Source: Corallium rubrum
Lineage: Eukaryota; Cnidaria; Anthozoa; Scleralcyonacea; Coralliidae
Direction: 5' to 3'
NCBI GenBank assembly: GCA_964035015.1
Contig: OZ036007.1
Location: 1,770,291-1,834,290 of the forward strand
DNA: 64,000 bases
Positions 17,006 to 31,290 of the stretch are shown one piece after another (the stretch's first letter is position 1; the number at the start of each line of letters is the position of its first letter). Under the pieces are notes generated by a model. It saw only the letters and a program-made list of their open reading frames with translations. It searched no databases and had not been told where the DNA came from. A program made the position numbers and the translations under genes.

Positions 17006-18800
17006 TTCTTCTTTTCTTATATCGTTTGATTCTCGGAAGAATTAACATAATATTGGATAATACAAGGAGAGAACAATAAGATTTATCTTTAGACCGATTG
17101 CAATCGCCCAGCATACAATCGCGTAGACTTAACTCGTTTTGTGGATTTCTTGAAGAAAACATTACCAGAAATTTGGGACAAGATGGTGGCGCGCGTGCGT
17201 ATTAAGGACCATAATAATGGAGATTCTCAACAGAAAATAATAAGGATAGCACATAATAATTCAAATTTTGCTGAAACGCTGACATTTCTTCTTTGCCCGA
17301 CTCCATTTGACTTCAGCATGGACTAAGGAACAGTTATAACTAAAAAACATTTGCTTACTTCGATGCCAAAGCACTTTCCTAGCTCGTCTTATTTTTGCAC
17401 TGAAAGCGCCACTATCCATATAGTGTTAGCCATAGTAATCTTTGCAAACAGGTTCTAGAAATTGGCCAAATTGACCAACAACGTTACGGGCGATGCGAAG
17501 TGCCCGACTCGCGTTGCATTCGGCATGAGTCAGTCTACTTCGAGAGCACATAAAGGTCCTCATTTGTCTCTAGCATAGTACTTCCAAAAGCGTTTGAACT
17601 TGCTTGATTTCATAGTCCGCACAATTTAGGCGAATTCTAAAGAACTCAATGAGCTGAATAATGAGAAACACTATAGAATACAGTCAGAGCAGACAGTAGA
17701 ATCACGCTCATTAGAAATTCTAGAATACATAATTATATTATTTGGCGAATATAGCCGCTGACCGAGAGCAGCGGCATAAATGACCCAAATTTTATGTTCC
17801 GGTCACGAGAATATATACGTTTAAGCTGTTGTGACTCCTCAGGTTTCAACGTTGTTTTTAAAAGTAAAAATACTTTTTTCTGCGTTGTCAACAGACGAGA
17901 TAACCTTTGCGCAGGACGACGTTAAAACGGTGGATCTGAAGGACAACTTGACGTCTTCAAAGTTCCGAAGTTCAACAAGGCCGGCAAATAATCAACGGAA
18001 ATTTTATTACCGGGTCAGATGTCATTTTGTCCTCCACCAATGGAATAGGTATAAGACAAAGTAGTCAACTATCTTGAAATATGAATGTGTGTATATATAT
18101 ATATTGTAAAGTGCTTGTGATACGAATGGATGTAAACGATCGCATTAGCCGATAATCATAACGATAGGAATGATTTTTGGTGCGGAAAATCGAAACGAAA
18201 AGTTTATGTAAATCAGCAGGATTTTGTATAAGTAAAACTACTGATTAAACATTCATTTCTTTTGTGTTTTCTTCACGAATTATTACAAATCTATACACCC
18301 CAACATTAACTATCACTGTTAAATTTACTATCGTAGGCGTAGTCTGTCAGTTGCTTAAACACTCAAGTTTAAAGGAAATTTAGGGCGATCCCATTCAAAG
18401 CAGACTTAACGCCATTTCGCATAAATTTAAACTATTCCTGGGATTCCATAATAAAATTATATTTATTCAATAGTATACTAAAGCCGATTAAATTGCCCTT
18501 CGCCTTCACAAATCTTCCCAAGGCGAAGGGCAATTTAATCGCTAATTTCCCGACAAGTCATGTTATCAGTTTGTAATATTATGATCGCCGAGGAAAACTT
18601 CAGAGAAGTATGCTGAGATAAGTTTAGGTGTTTGTTTTTGTATGGTTCAGTGAAGTTGTTTAGGAGTTTTACTATTGATTGAAGTAATTATACCTTTGGG
18701 ACATGCTTTGTGTTTGTAGAATAGATGTCTGTTAATAAAAATGTTGTGAGTGTTCTAGGACCGCCTGTTTGCATAATAGATATGCAAGCGGGAAATTTAG
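17006..18800. other. Unrecognised stretch (copy 2: 24,970-26,746)
   Basis: No exon recognised. A small perfect stem (AATTGCCCTTCGCCTT and complement, about 18,486-18,543; copy 2 about 26,430-26,484) and short AT runs are present. Frames here are short and not better conserved than the rest of the duplicate. Confidence 0.45.
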
Positions 18801-19000
18801 NNNNNNNNNNNNNNNNNNNNNNNNNNNNNNNNNNNNNNNNNNNNNNNNNNNNNNNNNNNNNNNNNNNNNNNNNNNNNNNNNNNNNNNNNNNNNNNNNNNN
18901 NNNNNNNNNNNNNNNNNNNNNNNNNNNNNNNNNNNNNNNNNNNNNNNNNNNNNNNNNNNNNNNNNNNNNNNNNNNNNNNNNNNNNNNNNNNNNNNNNNNN
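18801..19000. other. Assembly gap of exactly 200 N between the two copies
   Basis: The run is precisely 200 N, a typical scaffolding placeholder. The left edge (GCGGGAAATTTAG) stops at the start of a hairpin whose full form is at 26,739-26,846. The right edge resumes inside the inverted-repeat MITE equivalent to 10,747-11,168. Both edges are therefore sequences that are hard to assemble. Confidence 0.98.
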
Positions 19001-19002
19001 AT

Positions 19003-21314
19003 CGATTGACTTGAAATTCAAGCAAGGACGACTTGAATGTCTCAATCTGATTCATCTAAACACGGTTTGACTTGAAAATGACTTGATACACACGAGTGAA
19101 ATTGGTACGTTATAAACATGGCGGACATTGAGGAAAGCCCAGAAAATAGTGTTGAAAACCGCTTATAAAAAGCAAAAACAAATCGGATTCTCCGTGTAAA
19201 CATGTGCCCGGATTGACTTCTCGCGTTTTCGATTCGATTGGACTGTCAATCAGCTTCAAGTAAACAGGGTAGACAGCTACTAGACAAGACAACATTTGAT
19301 TGAGAAGTTACTTTTATCTTTTTGAGTTCTTATACTCGCACGTTAGTTCCACCATGTTTGTAATAAAAGTGTCAACCATTGACTCGTTACTTTCTTTTGT
19401 GCACGCGTTACATGCATACATACATCACAGAATAGTAATATAACCAGGAGGCCAACTCGAGTGAAAACTTGTCCGCATTTCTTCAATGGGCATGCGCGAT
19501 ATTTTACGCCATCCCACGCGATCCTACGGCATCCTGGCAAGTTCCCCCGGCAGTTTTAACCTTCTTTTGAAGGTCCAAACTGCCGGGGGAACTTGCCAGG
19601 ATGGCGTGGATGGCGTAGGATGGCGAGGAATCAAGATGCGCGAGGCGACATGCGCGAGGACATAAACTTCAAAGGTTCCGACGCAAGTTGGACTTCTGGC
19701 TGTATTACTATTCTGTGCATATATGCACGTGTCTATAGAAATCATGTCAGTCCATATAACTGCTTGTGCGTATCTGTTTCACATAAAAAGTTATATAGGT
19801 TAAATGTAACGCGTTACTTTCTGGCAGTCACTACCTTCGGGGGGGGGGGGGGGGGAGAGGAGGGGTGCCAATTTGGAAACTCTACATACGGTATTTATAA
19901 AACAACAAAAATTTGCCTTCATATAGCTTCTAATACTTCAACAGTACACAATAGCGCTGGCTCCAAGATGTCGTTAAAACTGCAGTCCATCCCACGCAGT
20001 AGTGCCAGGGTTAATGTTTTTCAAGCTGAACGTTGTTTTATTAATAAATGGCATCCTGCTGGTTGTCACAACGGAATCACGCCGCGGATGAATAAACCCG
20101 CAATAAGCCACACCTGTGGTCAACGCAATGACCTTGGCACAGAGGGAGGGGGAAGGATTTGCGTTAATACGCGGTTACGCCTTAATCTCAAGACGTAAAC
20201 AAGCAAAAAATGAGGACATCTAACAGTGCATGGAAGAACTAAAATAACTCCGTGAAGTAATTCATGGTTTGAAAGCACGACAAAAGTCACTGCTTATATT
20301 TTTGTTCAGGTTTATGAAAATTTCTGCATTTCCACGGTTACTGAACATATTGTGTTGTCTGTATAATGAAGCAATCATCCAATAGCAACATTTGGGTTCA
20401 CTTTGATAGCTCAAACCGCATAGTGTTTAAACATTCTTGGTTTTCATCTGACGTCACAGCGGGCATGTTGGTGCACAATCTTTATCCTATGAGAATTTAA
20501 CTCTATTCTTTCAAACGTTTCGTATTGTTTCACCACCCCACTGAACGGGGCCACCGATCACGTGAGTGAAAACTATCCATTGATAAAGCTAAAAGAAAGG
20601 ATTTGTGCACCTTCTGGTACCTTTCAACATGAATCGTACATAGTTCGATTGTTAACCTCTTTGAAGTTTGCCGGGTTTCCAAACCATGTCTATTTTCTAT
20701 TAGCTATCGACGGACAGAGAATGTCGTCTCACGATGGAATGTTTGACGTTTGAACGGGTTCAAAATTCACAAATAGAATTTAGGCATTTTTCTTTAGAGA
20801 AAAAGATTGTCCTATAGAGAATCTAAGAAATGATACAGCCATACTTTATTTTAAGACCAAGGTGACTAAGTCCACTCAGTTTTATTTTGTGAGGCGCTAG
20901 AGGTTTTTGCTACAGTTTATCGAGAACACGACACATTTAAATCACCCTTCAATTCTGAAGGTCATTTCATGTCGTTCACAGCAACTCTAAATTTGTGCTA
21001 ATTAATCAAATATATTTGTATATATATAAACATGTTAATCCAGTAATTAAGCTAACTCATGTAGCTATAGACAGTTTCGACTAAACAGTGTATCACATGA
21101 GTAATCATTACATAAAACTAAAGACAAGCATAATATAGTCTTAAATGGAAATTCCCCCTCTCGCTATTCCTTTCTAGTATCTTCTTTTTACCCCTCTCCC
21201 TCCTTCTCTTTCCCTCTCTTCCCTGATCCCTCTTTTTTCCGCTTCTCTCCTTATTTCTGTTCTTTCCTATTATCCATCCTTTTCTCTACCTTTATCTCCC
21301 TATCCCCTTCTCTC

Positions 21315-21382
<68 letters not shown>

Positions 21383-24300
21383 TCCTTAGTAGAGTCGAAG
21401 GGTTGCAGATTCATTTCCTATCTCTCCGGCACTCTCCCTCCCAAGCTCCGTCTTTCTGACTGAACGGGTGAAGTATACATTTTTTCGTATGTTTTTGCTG
21501 TACAAGCTGTCGTAAGTTGAACTCAGAGAAAAACTCTGAGCTCCAGACGGGACTCGAACCCACCCACAACTGGCCTTCCGATTTCCGAATGCCAGCCGGA
21601 CGCTCTAACCATTGAGGCACTGGAACTCAGATGGTAGATCGAGGTTGTACGTGTGCTTCCATATACTTCAAGCTGAAAACACAACTACTAACATATTCTC
21701 TTTTATAACGCTATGATTAAACCTTTATTTCTTTATTGTAGTACAACCTGGACAAACTGTAGTAAGAACAATTCATTATATGGCTGGGTTTGATTTCCGG
21801 TCCGTACGCAAAACGACGCACGCTGATTGGTTCCTGAGAGGTCGGGATTTTACGATATTGACCGACCGGTCAATACGCTTTTTTCTCGGCCCTGTAAGTT
21901 TTGGCGGGAACATTTCCGAGTTGATTTGGAAACAAATAAAAGAGAAACAGGTAACTTTATTCAAATATTCTGAACAATAAAATGTGTTGCAACATCACTG
22001 CTGGTTTCCTTTAAAGCTGTTTATCTAAAAACACGACAAATAAAAGCCGAACTGGTGTAAATAAGAAGGCCAAGAAGCGATACGAAAAAGTCAACAGGTA
22101 AGGTAGGCCTAAACAGCATACTCCAAAGACGGAAACAACGCTCGAAGCTTAAAAATAAAATGAACCAATAGCCATATAATAAATTTCTTATTAACCTCGT
22201 TTATTCAGTCTGTACTGGAAAGTATTTGCCCTCGGTTTTATCGCACAAACCTCGCTCCTTCGTCGCTCGGTCTGTACGAAAACCTCAGGCAAATACTTTC
22301 CCGTACAGACCTCGCACTCGGTTAATAAGTCTTTAATCGTAAAAATATTCAAACTTCAGAAACGCTGCGCTAGCTAGAGTTATCCTTAACGCTCAACCAT
22401 GCCATTCCTCAGTAGATCTATTCAATAGACTTGGTTGGTTACCTTTTTATGTAGAGTCGGATATTAGAAAATGTCTATTGATCTACAAACGTACTGTTAA
22501 TGCCACTCCGGAGTATTTAAACAAACTGTTAAATTTAAATAACCAACAACATTCGAGAAACACGCAGTGCTCATTTAAGCAGTTTAACAACATGGAAATA
22601 CAATGGGGTTACAGAAGCAGGAAGAACTTTCTCAATCATTGCTATTAGCCTTTGGAACAAACTGCCATTACGTCTGCGTTCATCTAGCTCCATTGATATC
22701 TTTAAGCATTCATTGTACAGTTGTTTTCGCAAGCACCAGAAAGAATTTAAACAATTCACGTCTTTTATTGATTTTAAATTTACGTAGTGTATATACTTCA
22801 TGCATGTATTATACATATTCAGATGTATAGATATACTGTATATAGTTATAGATACATTCTTGTACTTTCTATTATTTTCTTTTTTATTTATTTATTTGCT
22901 TTGCCACAACATTATATCACATGAATACAACAACATAGTGGCTGCGAGAAAAACAGGACTTTTCAGGGCCACAAGATTGTTAGTAGCTACTTTGTACTAT
23001 TAAGTTAAATAAAGTTTCTATCTATCTATTGGGGGCGGCCTGAATTTTGCATTTCAGTCTTTGTTTACACGAGGCTTGGTTTCGCTGTTACTTCAAGATT
23101 TGTATCAATTGCCTTACAGCTTGTGACCGCTGGAGAATCATTATTTTATGTGGATTTCACACCAATCTCATTTAAAACAACGTATTGAGTTTGAGAGGTG
23201 AAAGTGCTTCAGTTCGGTCCAGCAGCCGGGAGAGACTTGAGATTAGGCCGGCGTGAACTGATTCTTAGGCCAGACGACTCATGAAAATGATCTATACTAA
23301 AAACACTACAACCGACCCGAAATCAGTACGGCCTGACTTCGGACTGGCCTGCATTAAGCCGGTTTTTCACTAGGCGATTTATTTCGCGCGAAGCGACTTT
23401 CTTTTGTTCGAATTCAATAGCTTTCTGATTAGTTCCAGCTCAGAGCTCATGAGACAAAAGAAAAAGTCGCTTCGCGCGAAAAAAGTCGCCTAGTGGAAAA
23501 CCGGCTTAAAGCCGGTTTTCCATTAGGCGATATTTTTCGAGCGAAGCGACTTTCTTTTGTTCGAATTCAATAGATTTCTGATTAGTTCCAGCTCAGAGCT
23601 CATGAGACAAAAGAAAAAGTCGCTTCGCGCGAAAAAAGTCGCCTAGTGGAAAACCGGCTTAAAACACCTCCATAGAAGTATACACTTCTTCTTCTTGTCC
23701 TGATTACTCATGCATAATTGTTTCATCGGAATGTTTATTGTATATATAGTAGAACAATCTGGAATGAATGACGTAATGAAGATTTGTGTTTGGAATATTT
23801 TGAGCGTGGGCACTAAAAGTCATTAGCAAATTAATAACACAATGGCAAGTGATGAATGCAGTTTCACTAGAATGTGCAAGGGAAGCACGGGTGGCGTGTG
23901 CTGTTAGGGCGCTGCCTCTCACCGCTGTAGTTATTAGGGACTTTAAGATTCAGACAACGGACTACGGCTACGGTAGAAAGTTTAGCAGTGATATTAAATG
24001 GTGGTGTATTTATACATTCAAATTTCAAGATACATTATCGCACCGACTCGCCTTGTTCTTAAATTCTTGAAGAGATACACTTGTTCAATCTATGTTAGTC
24101 GCGAAAGTAAGGTTACGCTTTCCCAGGCTTCTGTAGTGATTCAGGTTTCGCGTTGTCTTTACAACGTAAAATTGCTTTTTCTGCGTTGTCCAACAGAGCC
24201 ACGACGGCATGTACATTACTCTTGGGACCGTCATTTGCAAAAGCTCTTTGTATATGACATAAAAATCTATTGTTCAAACACGTTGCCGTAGTCGTAGTCG

Positions 24301-26746
24301 TTGTGTTTTCTTAAAGTCCCTAATAGTACTTGGATGGGTGACTGTCTGGGAATAACCCCGTTCTCGAACTTGAATTTCACGTGAGTAGAGTTTAGTTGGT
24401 CTCTCCAGTGCTTCGAGGGTTTTTCGCAGGGTTCTGCGAAACAACACTTGATTGGGCAACCACATCCTGTGTTTAACGACGTTAAATAAATCATTACTCA
24501 TTACTCAAATTAAATTTCGAGCTATTTTCATCGTTGCCATGAAGATTAGAAAACAACAAACCAGTAAAACAAATCCATGGCTATAATACTCGACATTCCT
24601 CTAAGTCCACTTATTCCCTTCCTTTGGTACGAACAAATCATGGTCTCTCTAATATTAAATTTCAAGGACGGAAATTATGGAATTCTCTTGATGAAAAATT
24701 AAAACATCTTTCAGTATCAAAACTGAAAAAGTCTCTTTTTTCAATATTTATTGATGGTTATTGATATACATGTAATAATTTATCTTGGTCAATATAATGT
24801 TAATGGTTAATTGTTAGTTTGGTTAATGCCATTTTGCCTTACTTATATTATTGTCATTCATAATTGTATTTTATATCTATTAGCTGTTTGTACTTTGTAA
24901 CTTATTTCAATTTTATGTAAATATGTCTTTTTGTCTTGTATATTGTATGGTACAAATAAATCTTCTTTTTCTTCTTTTCTTATATCGTTTGATTCTCGGA
25001 AGAATTAACATAATATTGGATAATACAAGGAGAGAACAATAAGATTTATCTTTAGACCGATTGCAATCGCCCGGCATACAATCGCGTAGACTTAACTCGT
25101 TTTGTGGATTTCTTGAAGAAAACATTACCAGAAATTTGGGACAAGATGGTGGCGCGCGTGCGTATTAAGGACCGTAATAATGGTGATTCTCAACAGTAAA
25201 TAATGAGAGCACATAATAATTCAAATTTTGCTTAAACGTTGACATATTTCTTCTTTGCCCGACTCCATTTGACTTCAGCATGGACTAAGGAAGTTATAAC
25301 TAAAAAACATTTGCTTACTTCGATGCCAAAGCACTTTCCTAGCTCGTCTTATTTTTGCATTGAAAGCGCCACTATCCATAGTGTTAGCCATAGTAATCTT
25401 TGCAAACAGGTTCTAGAAATTGGCCAAATTGACCAACAACGTTACGGGCGATGCGAAGTGCCCGACTCGCGTTGCATTCGGCATGAGTCAGTCTACTTCG
25501 AGAGCACATAAAGGTCCTCATTTGTCTCCAGCATAGTAATTCCAAAAGCGTTTGAACTTGCTTGATTTCACAGTCCGCACAATTTAGGCGAATTCTAAAG
25601 AACTCAATGAGCTGAATAATGAGAAACACTAGAATACAGTCAGAGCAGACAGTAGAATCACGCTCATTAGAAATTCTAGAATACATAATTATATTATTAG
25701 GCGAATATAGCCGCTGACCGAGAGCAGCGGCATAAATGACTCAACCAATGTTCCGGTCACGAGAATATACACGTTTAAGCCGTTGTGACTCCTCAGGTTT
25801 CAACGTTGTTTTAAAAAGTAAAAATACTTTTTTCTGCGTTGTCAACAGACGAGATAACCTTTGCGCAGGACGACGTTAAAACGGTGGATCTGAAGGACAA
25901 CTTGTCTTCAAAGTTCCGAAGTTAAACAAAGCCGGCAAATAATCAACGGAAATTTTATTACCGGGTCAGATGTCATTTTGTCCTCCACCAATGGAATAGG
26001 TATAAGACAAAGTAGTCAACTATCTTGAAATATGAATGTGTGTATATATATACTGTAAAGTGCTTGTGATACGAATGGATGTAAACGATCGCATTAGCCC
26101 ATAATCATAACGATAGGAATGATTTTTCGGGTGCGGAAAATCGAACGAAAAGTTTAAGTAGGATTTTGAATAAGCAAAACTACTGATTAAACATTCATTT
26201 CTTTTGTGTTTTCTTCACGAATTATTACAAATCTATACACCCTAACATTAACTATCACTGTTCAATTTACTATCGAAGGCGTATAGTCTGTCAGTTGCTT
26301 AAACACTCAAGTTTAAAGGAAATTTAGGGCGATCCCATTCAAAGCAGACTTAACGCCATTTCGCATAAATTTAAACTATTCCTGGGATTCCATAATAAAG
26401 TTATATTTATTCAATAGTATACTAAAGCCAATTAAATTGCCCTTCGCCTTCACAAATCTTCCCGAGGCGAAGGGCAATTTAATCGCTAATTTCCCGACAA
26501 GTCATGTTATCAGTTTGTAATATTATGATCGCCGAGGAAAACTCAGAGAAGTATGCTGAGATAAGTTTAGGTGTTTGTTTTTGTATTGTTCAGTGAAGTA
26601 GTTGTTTACGAGTTTTACTATTGATTGAAGTAATTATACCTTTGGGACATGCTTTGTGTTTGTAGAATAGATGTCTGTTAATAAAAATGTTGTGAGTGTT
26701 CTAGGACCGCCTGTTTGCATAATAGATATGCAAGCGGGAAATTTAG
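19003..26746. repeat. 8-kb segmental duplication, copy 2
   Basis: Second copy of 10,890-18,800. The offset between matching bases falls from about 8,110 at the start to 7,946 at the end because of small indels. Given the N gap, this may be the other haplotype placed in tandem rather than a true duplication. Confidence 0.95.
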
Positions 26747-26846
26747 TAAAAGACAAAGGATTTCTTTGTCTACTAATTTTCCCCTGCATGCTTGATGAGG
26801 GAAAATTAGTAGACAAAGAAATCTTTTGTTTTCTACTAAATTTCCC
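26739..26846. repeat. Hairpin at the right border of duplication copy 2
   Basis: GGGAAATTTAGTAAAAGACA and inner GTCTACTAATTTTCCC are mirrored by their complements around the loop CTGCATGCTTGATGA. The copy-1 counterpart is cut at its first bases by the N gap. Confidence 0.8.
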
Positions 26847-26958
26847 GGGGAAATTTAGAAGACAAAGGCGTATGCATGGGTAATGAGGAAAATACGGGAT
26901 TTACATTCCCTTTGAGAACAGTGAAAACCGAGGTGATCATGATATTACTTATATATAA

Positions 26959-27198
26959 TAAACAAATTTCAAATGCAACTGTCATTAAGGATTGGGAAAT
27001 GAAGGCTAAAAGGAACTCTATAAAAGACCTTCGGTGATTTAAGATGACCTTTCTAGAACTTCTAGAATGTACTTTCTATAAACAAATTTCAAATGCAACT
27101 GTCATCATTAATAATTGGCAAATGAAGGCTAAAAGGGAACTCTATAAAAGACCTTCGGTGATTTAAGATGACCTTTCTAGAACTTCTAGAATGTACCT
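26959..27198. repeat. 120-bp tandem direct repeat, two units
   Basis: Units starting AAACAAATTTCAAATGCAAC at about 26,959 and 27,079 match over about 120 bp, including CTATAAAAGACCTTCGGTGA and the palindromic TTCTAGAACTTCTAGAA. Confidence 0.85.
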
Positions 27199-27299
27199 TC
27201 TATAAACAATGGTGTTTAAAGAGTAAAGTAAAACATTCGTACTCAGACCATGTAAATATAGTATGTACAGTATGTAAATCGGTCCTAGCTTTGCGGAGC

Positions 27300-27640
27300 T
27301 ATTTCACTCAGACAATTTTCCGAGTTCCCAAGCGGCGAGACTCGAACCCACACGGCCTTCTGTTCACGCCAGAGAGACGCTCTAAATATTGGTGATTTGT
27401 ACGTAGGTTGAGTTCGATGTATGACATTATGTCATTATATACTGCTATGTACAAGTACAATGATATATGTTAATGTCGTAATATACATGTCAAATGAAGA
27501 GACGGATATGCTAGCTTGGATGTGAGAATTGTGGAAAATTTGTGGATTGAAATTTGTGGAAAATTTTCCAAGTTCCCAAGCGACACTCGAACCCACGACC
27601 TTCTAGTGATCGCCGGTGAGACGATTTAACATTGATCTAC
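27300..27640 (-). repeat. Two tRNA-like SINE fragments
   Basis: At about 27,325-27,390 and 27,570-27,640 the minus strand carries GTGGGTTCGAGTCTCG- and GTGGGTTCGAGTGTCG-type B boxes with GGAACTCGG-like flanks, resembling the SINE at 13,440. Both are partial. Confidence 0.55.
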
Positions 27641-27647
27641 TGAGATT

Positions 27648-28409
<762 letters not shown>

Positions 28410-28429
28410 TATTTTAAGATGAGAGATGG

Positions 28430-29040
28430 ATATATGCTAGCTCTCGGATATGAGAATTGGCTGTAAATGTTCTGCGAGCTATTACTCAAAGATTTCTGCC
28501 CAACTAAAACAGTTCGCCAAGCTTTTTTCTTGTTGCAACGCATACCGGCGCAGATTTTTGTCGCTTTGAAACCGTTTAGTATTGTTATGCAAGACTACAT
28601 GTTGTGTGATGTATGTATAAAATAAATTGCTGAATCAGAGACGAAACTGCGTATCCAGTCAAGAAGGAACGCTAATCCTGACCACAAATTGTGGACTGAC
28701 ACTGAGTTGAAAAAAGAAAAATAGTCTTTCGAAAGAAAACGCCTTGGTTGAAAAGCAATTATTCTAGAGCTTTTCCTTTAGAGTAAAAAACAAAATATCG
28801 ATTGAATATCGACAGAACGAGTTCAGCCGGTTTGCCAGCTGAGTTCACGCTGTTTAACCTTGAAGAATTCTCAAGAAAGCTATATCCCTTCCGCTCATAG
28901 AAAAGCAAGCAGACTCAGTCGTGTATAAATACACTAGTATAATGGTATAAGAAAGAGAAACGTTTTTATCAATTCTAATAGAATGATAAAATATGCCGTA
29001 AATCAGCATATTCTACATTAAATCTAGAGTCAGTAGAGTG
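28430..29040. other. Unrecognised stretch
   Basis: AT-rich sequence downstream of the candidate first homeobox exon, hence putative intron. Nothing recognised. Confidence 0.4.
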
Positions 29041-29047
29041 TACATAC

Positions 29048-29327
29048 CGTTCAGGTTTATCCTAAACTCCGCCATGCTTTTCTTCGCTTGGTTGAGTTGG
29101 TCTTCAAGCGCGAAATCTTTCACGTAAGGATGGCTTCTGTGTTCTGGTCCTTCGATTCGAAAATCGTTGAATATATTTGGACGGTGTATTTGTGTTTGAA
29201 GGTCGATAAATTGGATTGCGGTCGAGTCGCGCAGCATTGGTAGGCCTTCATTAGTGTTGCCATTATTGGAATGATCACGGAAAGAAGAGAGCGGAGCTGC
29301 GGCGAAACTTGCGTCTTGACGGTTCAT
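29048..29327 (-). CDS. Candidate first coding exon of the homeobox gene
   Basis: ATG at 29327 has A at -3. The frame runs 93 codons plus 1 nt to a donor AACG/GTATGT, so it exits in phase 1. The homeobox exon enters in phase 1 and is the next convincing acceptor-exon on this strand, which gives a 180-residue protein typical of small Not-like factors. The encoded part (starting MNRQDASFAAAPLSSFRDHS) is polar with no known domain and no clear eh1 repressor motif. The link across an 18.7-kb intron is inference. Additional exons between them, or a separate gene, are possible. Confidence 0.55.
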
Positions 29328-30180
29328 GGTTCACGCACTGAAATGCGCCAACTCTGGCAGTCCTGATTATAATAAACTTGCCAGGCACAAATATAAGTTA
29401 ACTAAAACGAGAAACAATCAACAGCTATTGTTAAATGTTAAAAATGAGGAAATGCCTCGAGGTGTAGGTCAATTTTTGATCACTTACGTCAACTCGATCG
29501 GCAACCGATGTGAACTCCGGGCCTTGACGCTCTCTGACTTGACGCCGGTTTGGGAACGGTATATGTTCAGCAACTCGGGCGTTTTTTCAATAAACACAGC
29601 TAAGATACAAGGTTAAATATCGGAGCCCTTGGAGATCTGGGTTTCCCGCAGTAAGATAATACCATGCATAGAGGTTTACAAACTGGAGTTGTTTACGAGT
29701 TACGTCAAAGCCTCGCGACGGCGCTGGAGCGCTACTGGCAGCGAAGCGCGCGCGTAATAGCAATTAGAGACGATGCGTGGTTTCCGATCACAGCATGCTT
29801 TTTCCAAGATCCACACAGCGCAGCCGTTTAACGGAAGAAGATTTTGTTGTTTTAATTACGACTGCAAAAACGCGGGTAGTTTATGATGCAAAACAAATTA
29901 AAGCTGGCATTGATTAGCTCAGCTAACCACAACGAGCGTCGCTAGGAAAACGCAAGTAACCGTGTGGTCACATTTTGGTGCGCACAACTGCTTCGAATTT
30001 GTAGCGAGTTCAACAATGAAATTGGGAAGAGCTGGGCAGGAATACTTATATCAAATAACACATAAAAAGGAAGTCAGGAAAAATATTCCGGGAGAACGAT
30101 CGTAAGGGTCTCAGGGAACAGAGTCGCACAGTACAATACTGATAAAAATATAACTATTTACTGATTTAATTAATGAGAAA
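29328..30180. other. Region upstream of the candidate homeobox first exon
   Basis: Contains a short GC-rich, CpG-containing stretch near 29,700-29,760 that could belong to a promoter or 5' UTR. No TATA box can be assigned with confidence, and no gene is recognised. Confidence 0.35.
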
Positions 30181-30183
30181 CTA

Positions 30184-30674
30184 TTAAATCAATAGCCTTT
30201 ATGGGGGAAAATTAAGTTAGTATTATTTTAAAGAACGTTACACTTAAAATGATAGTAACATATTTTGCAGTGTTTCGTTTCCTTGTTTCGTTCTTGAGAC
30301 ATTTCAGTTTGTTTAATGTAAATGTCGCATGTTGCGATGTCACACGTGCATAATGAGTTATCGAAAAACGTCATATATCTTCGCTATTGTCAAATATAAT
30401 CACTTGAAAATCTACCTGTTTAGTGTTCTGGGCGAAACACACGCACATGCTTCCCTCGAGTTATTTTGGTTTGATAATAGCAAAGATATAACTTTTTTGA
30501 TCACGAACAACTTATTATGCACATGTGACGTTAAAATATTTAATTTGCATATCAAACAAACTGAAATATCTCAAGAACGAAGCAAAGAAACGAAAAACAT
30601 CAAGATGTTACTCTATCATTTTAAGTGTTCTTTCAAATAAGACAAACTTAATTTTCGTTTCATAGACACGTTAA
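30184..30674. mobile_element. TTAA MITE (family with 46,522-47,008), degraded left end
   Basis: Arms share AAAATTAAG, AAAGAAC, GTAACAT, TTTGCAG and the CTTGTTTCGTTCTTGAGACA segment, mirrored toward the right end, which closes with CATAGACACG and TTAA at 30,671-30,674. The left terminus is eroded, so its exact start is uncertain. Confidence 0.55.
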
Positions 30675-30699
30675 GTTCTTCCCTAAAGAACCGCGATTA

Positions 30700-31290
30700 C
30701 AAAAAATGCGCGTAGTTTCATCCGAAAACACTTAACCAAAATTGCAAGTGTAATCAAGGTTGCAACCCTTGCCAAAAAATGACATTCAAAACTACAACGC
30801 TAACTATAAATCCCTTCGATGCTCCGGCAGACGCACTTGACCCTGCCAGTTCTGAATAAGTATTATAAAGTTTTTTTCAAGTGCAATTGCATACATGTAG
30901 TTCTTTTCGTTCCATACGAGTTGAGCTGCATGTAACCAAAATTCCATTCGTGGCCAAGAATAAAATCCGAAACTACAAATCTATAAATCCCTTTTTCGCG
31001 CTCTAAACGCAATACAGCCCCGAAAAAGTTATCGGCGTGTATTTCTTTCGTGTCATATAAGAGTTGTGAGCTGCAAGCGTAACAAAGGTTCCAATCCTTG
31101 CTAAAAATAAAATCCGAACGGACTATATATATCCCTTTGGCGCGCACTCCAGACGCACTTGACACAGTTCCGAAAAAGGTAAAAAGAGTTTTATAAGTCA
31201 AGTTTTTTGAAGGGCATGTATTTCTGCTCGCTTCGTAAGGGTTGCCCCATCCATGGCCAAAAATAGATCTGCATCACTCACCCTAGGAAC
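30700..31290. repeat. Degenerate tandem repeat, period about 170 bp
   Basis: Segments such as AAAATCCGAA, TATAAATCCCTTT, CGCGC-CTC-AGACGCA and CGAAAAAG recur three times with heavy divergence. Old satellite-like DNA without coding signs. Confidence 0.55.

Noticed and set aside
19593-20198. 201-codon plus-strand frame
   Set aside because: It runs through a hairpin element and a poly-G run, and the paralogous copy at 11.5-12.1 kb is broken by indels into separate frames, so it is chance.
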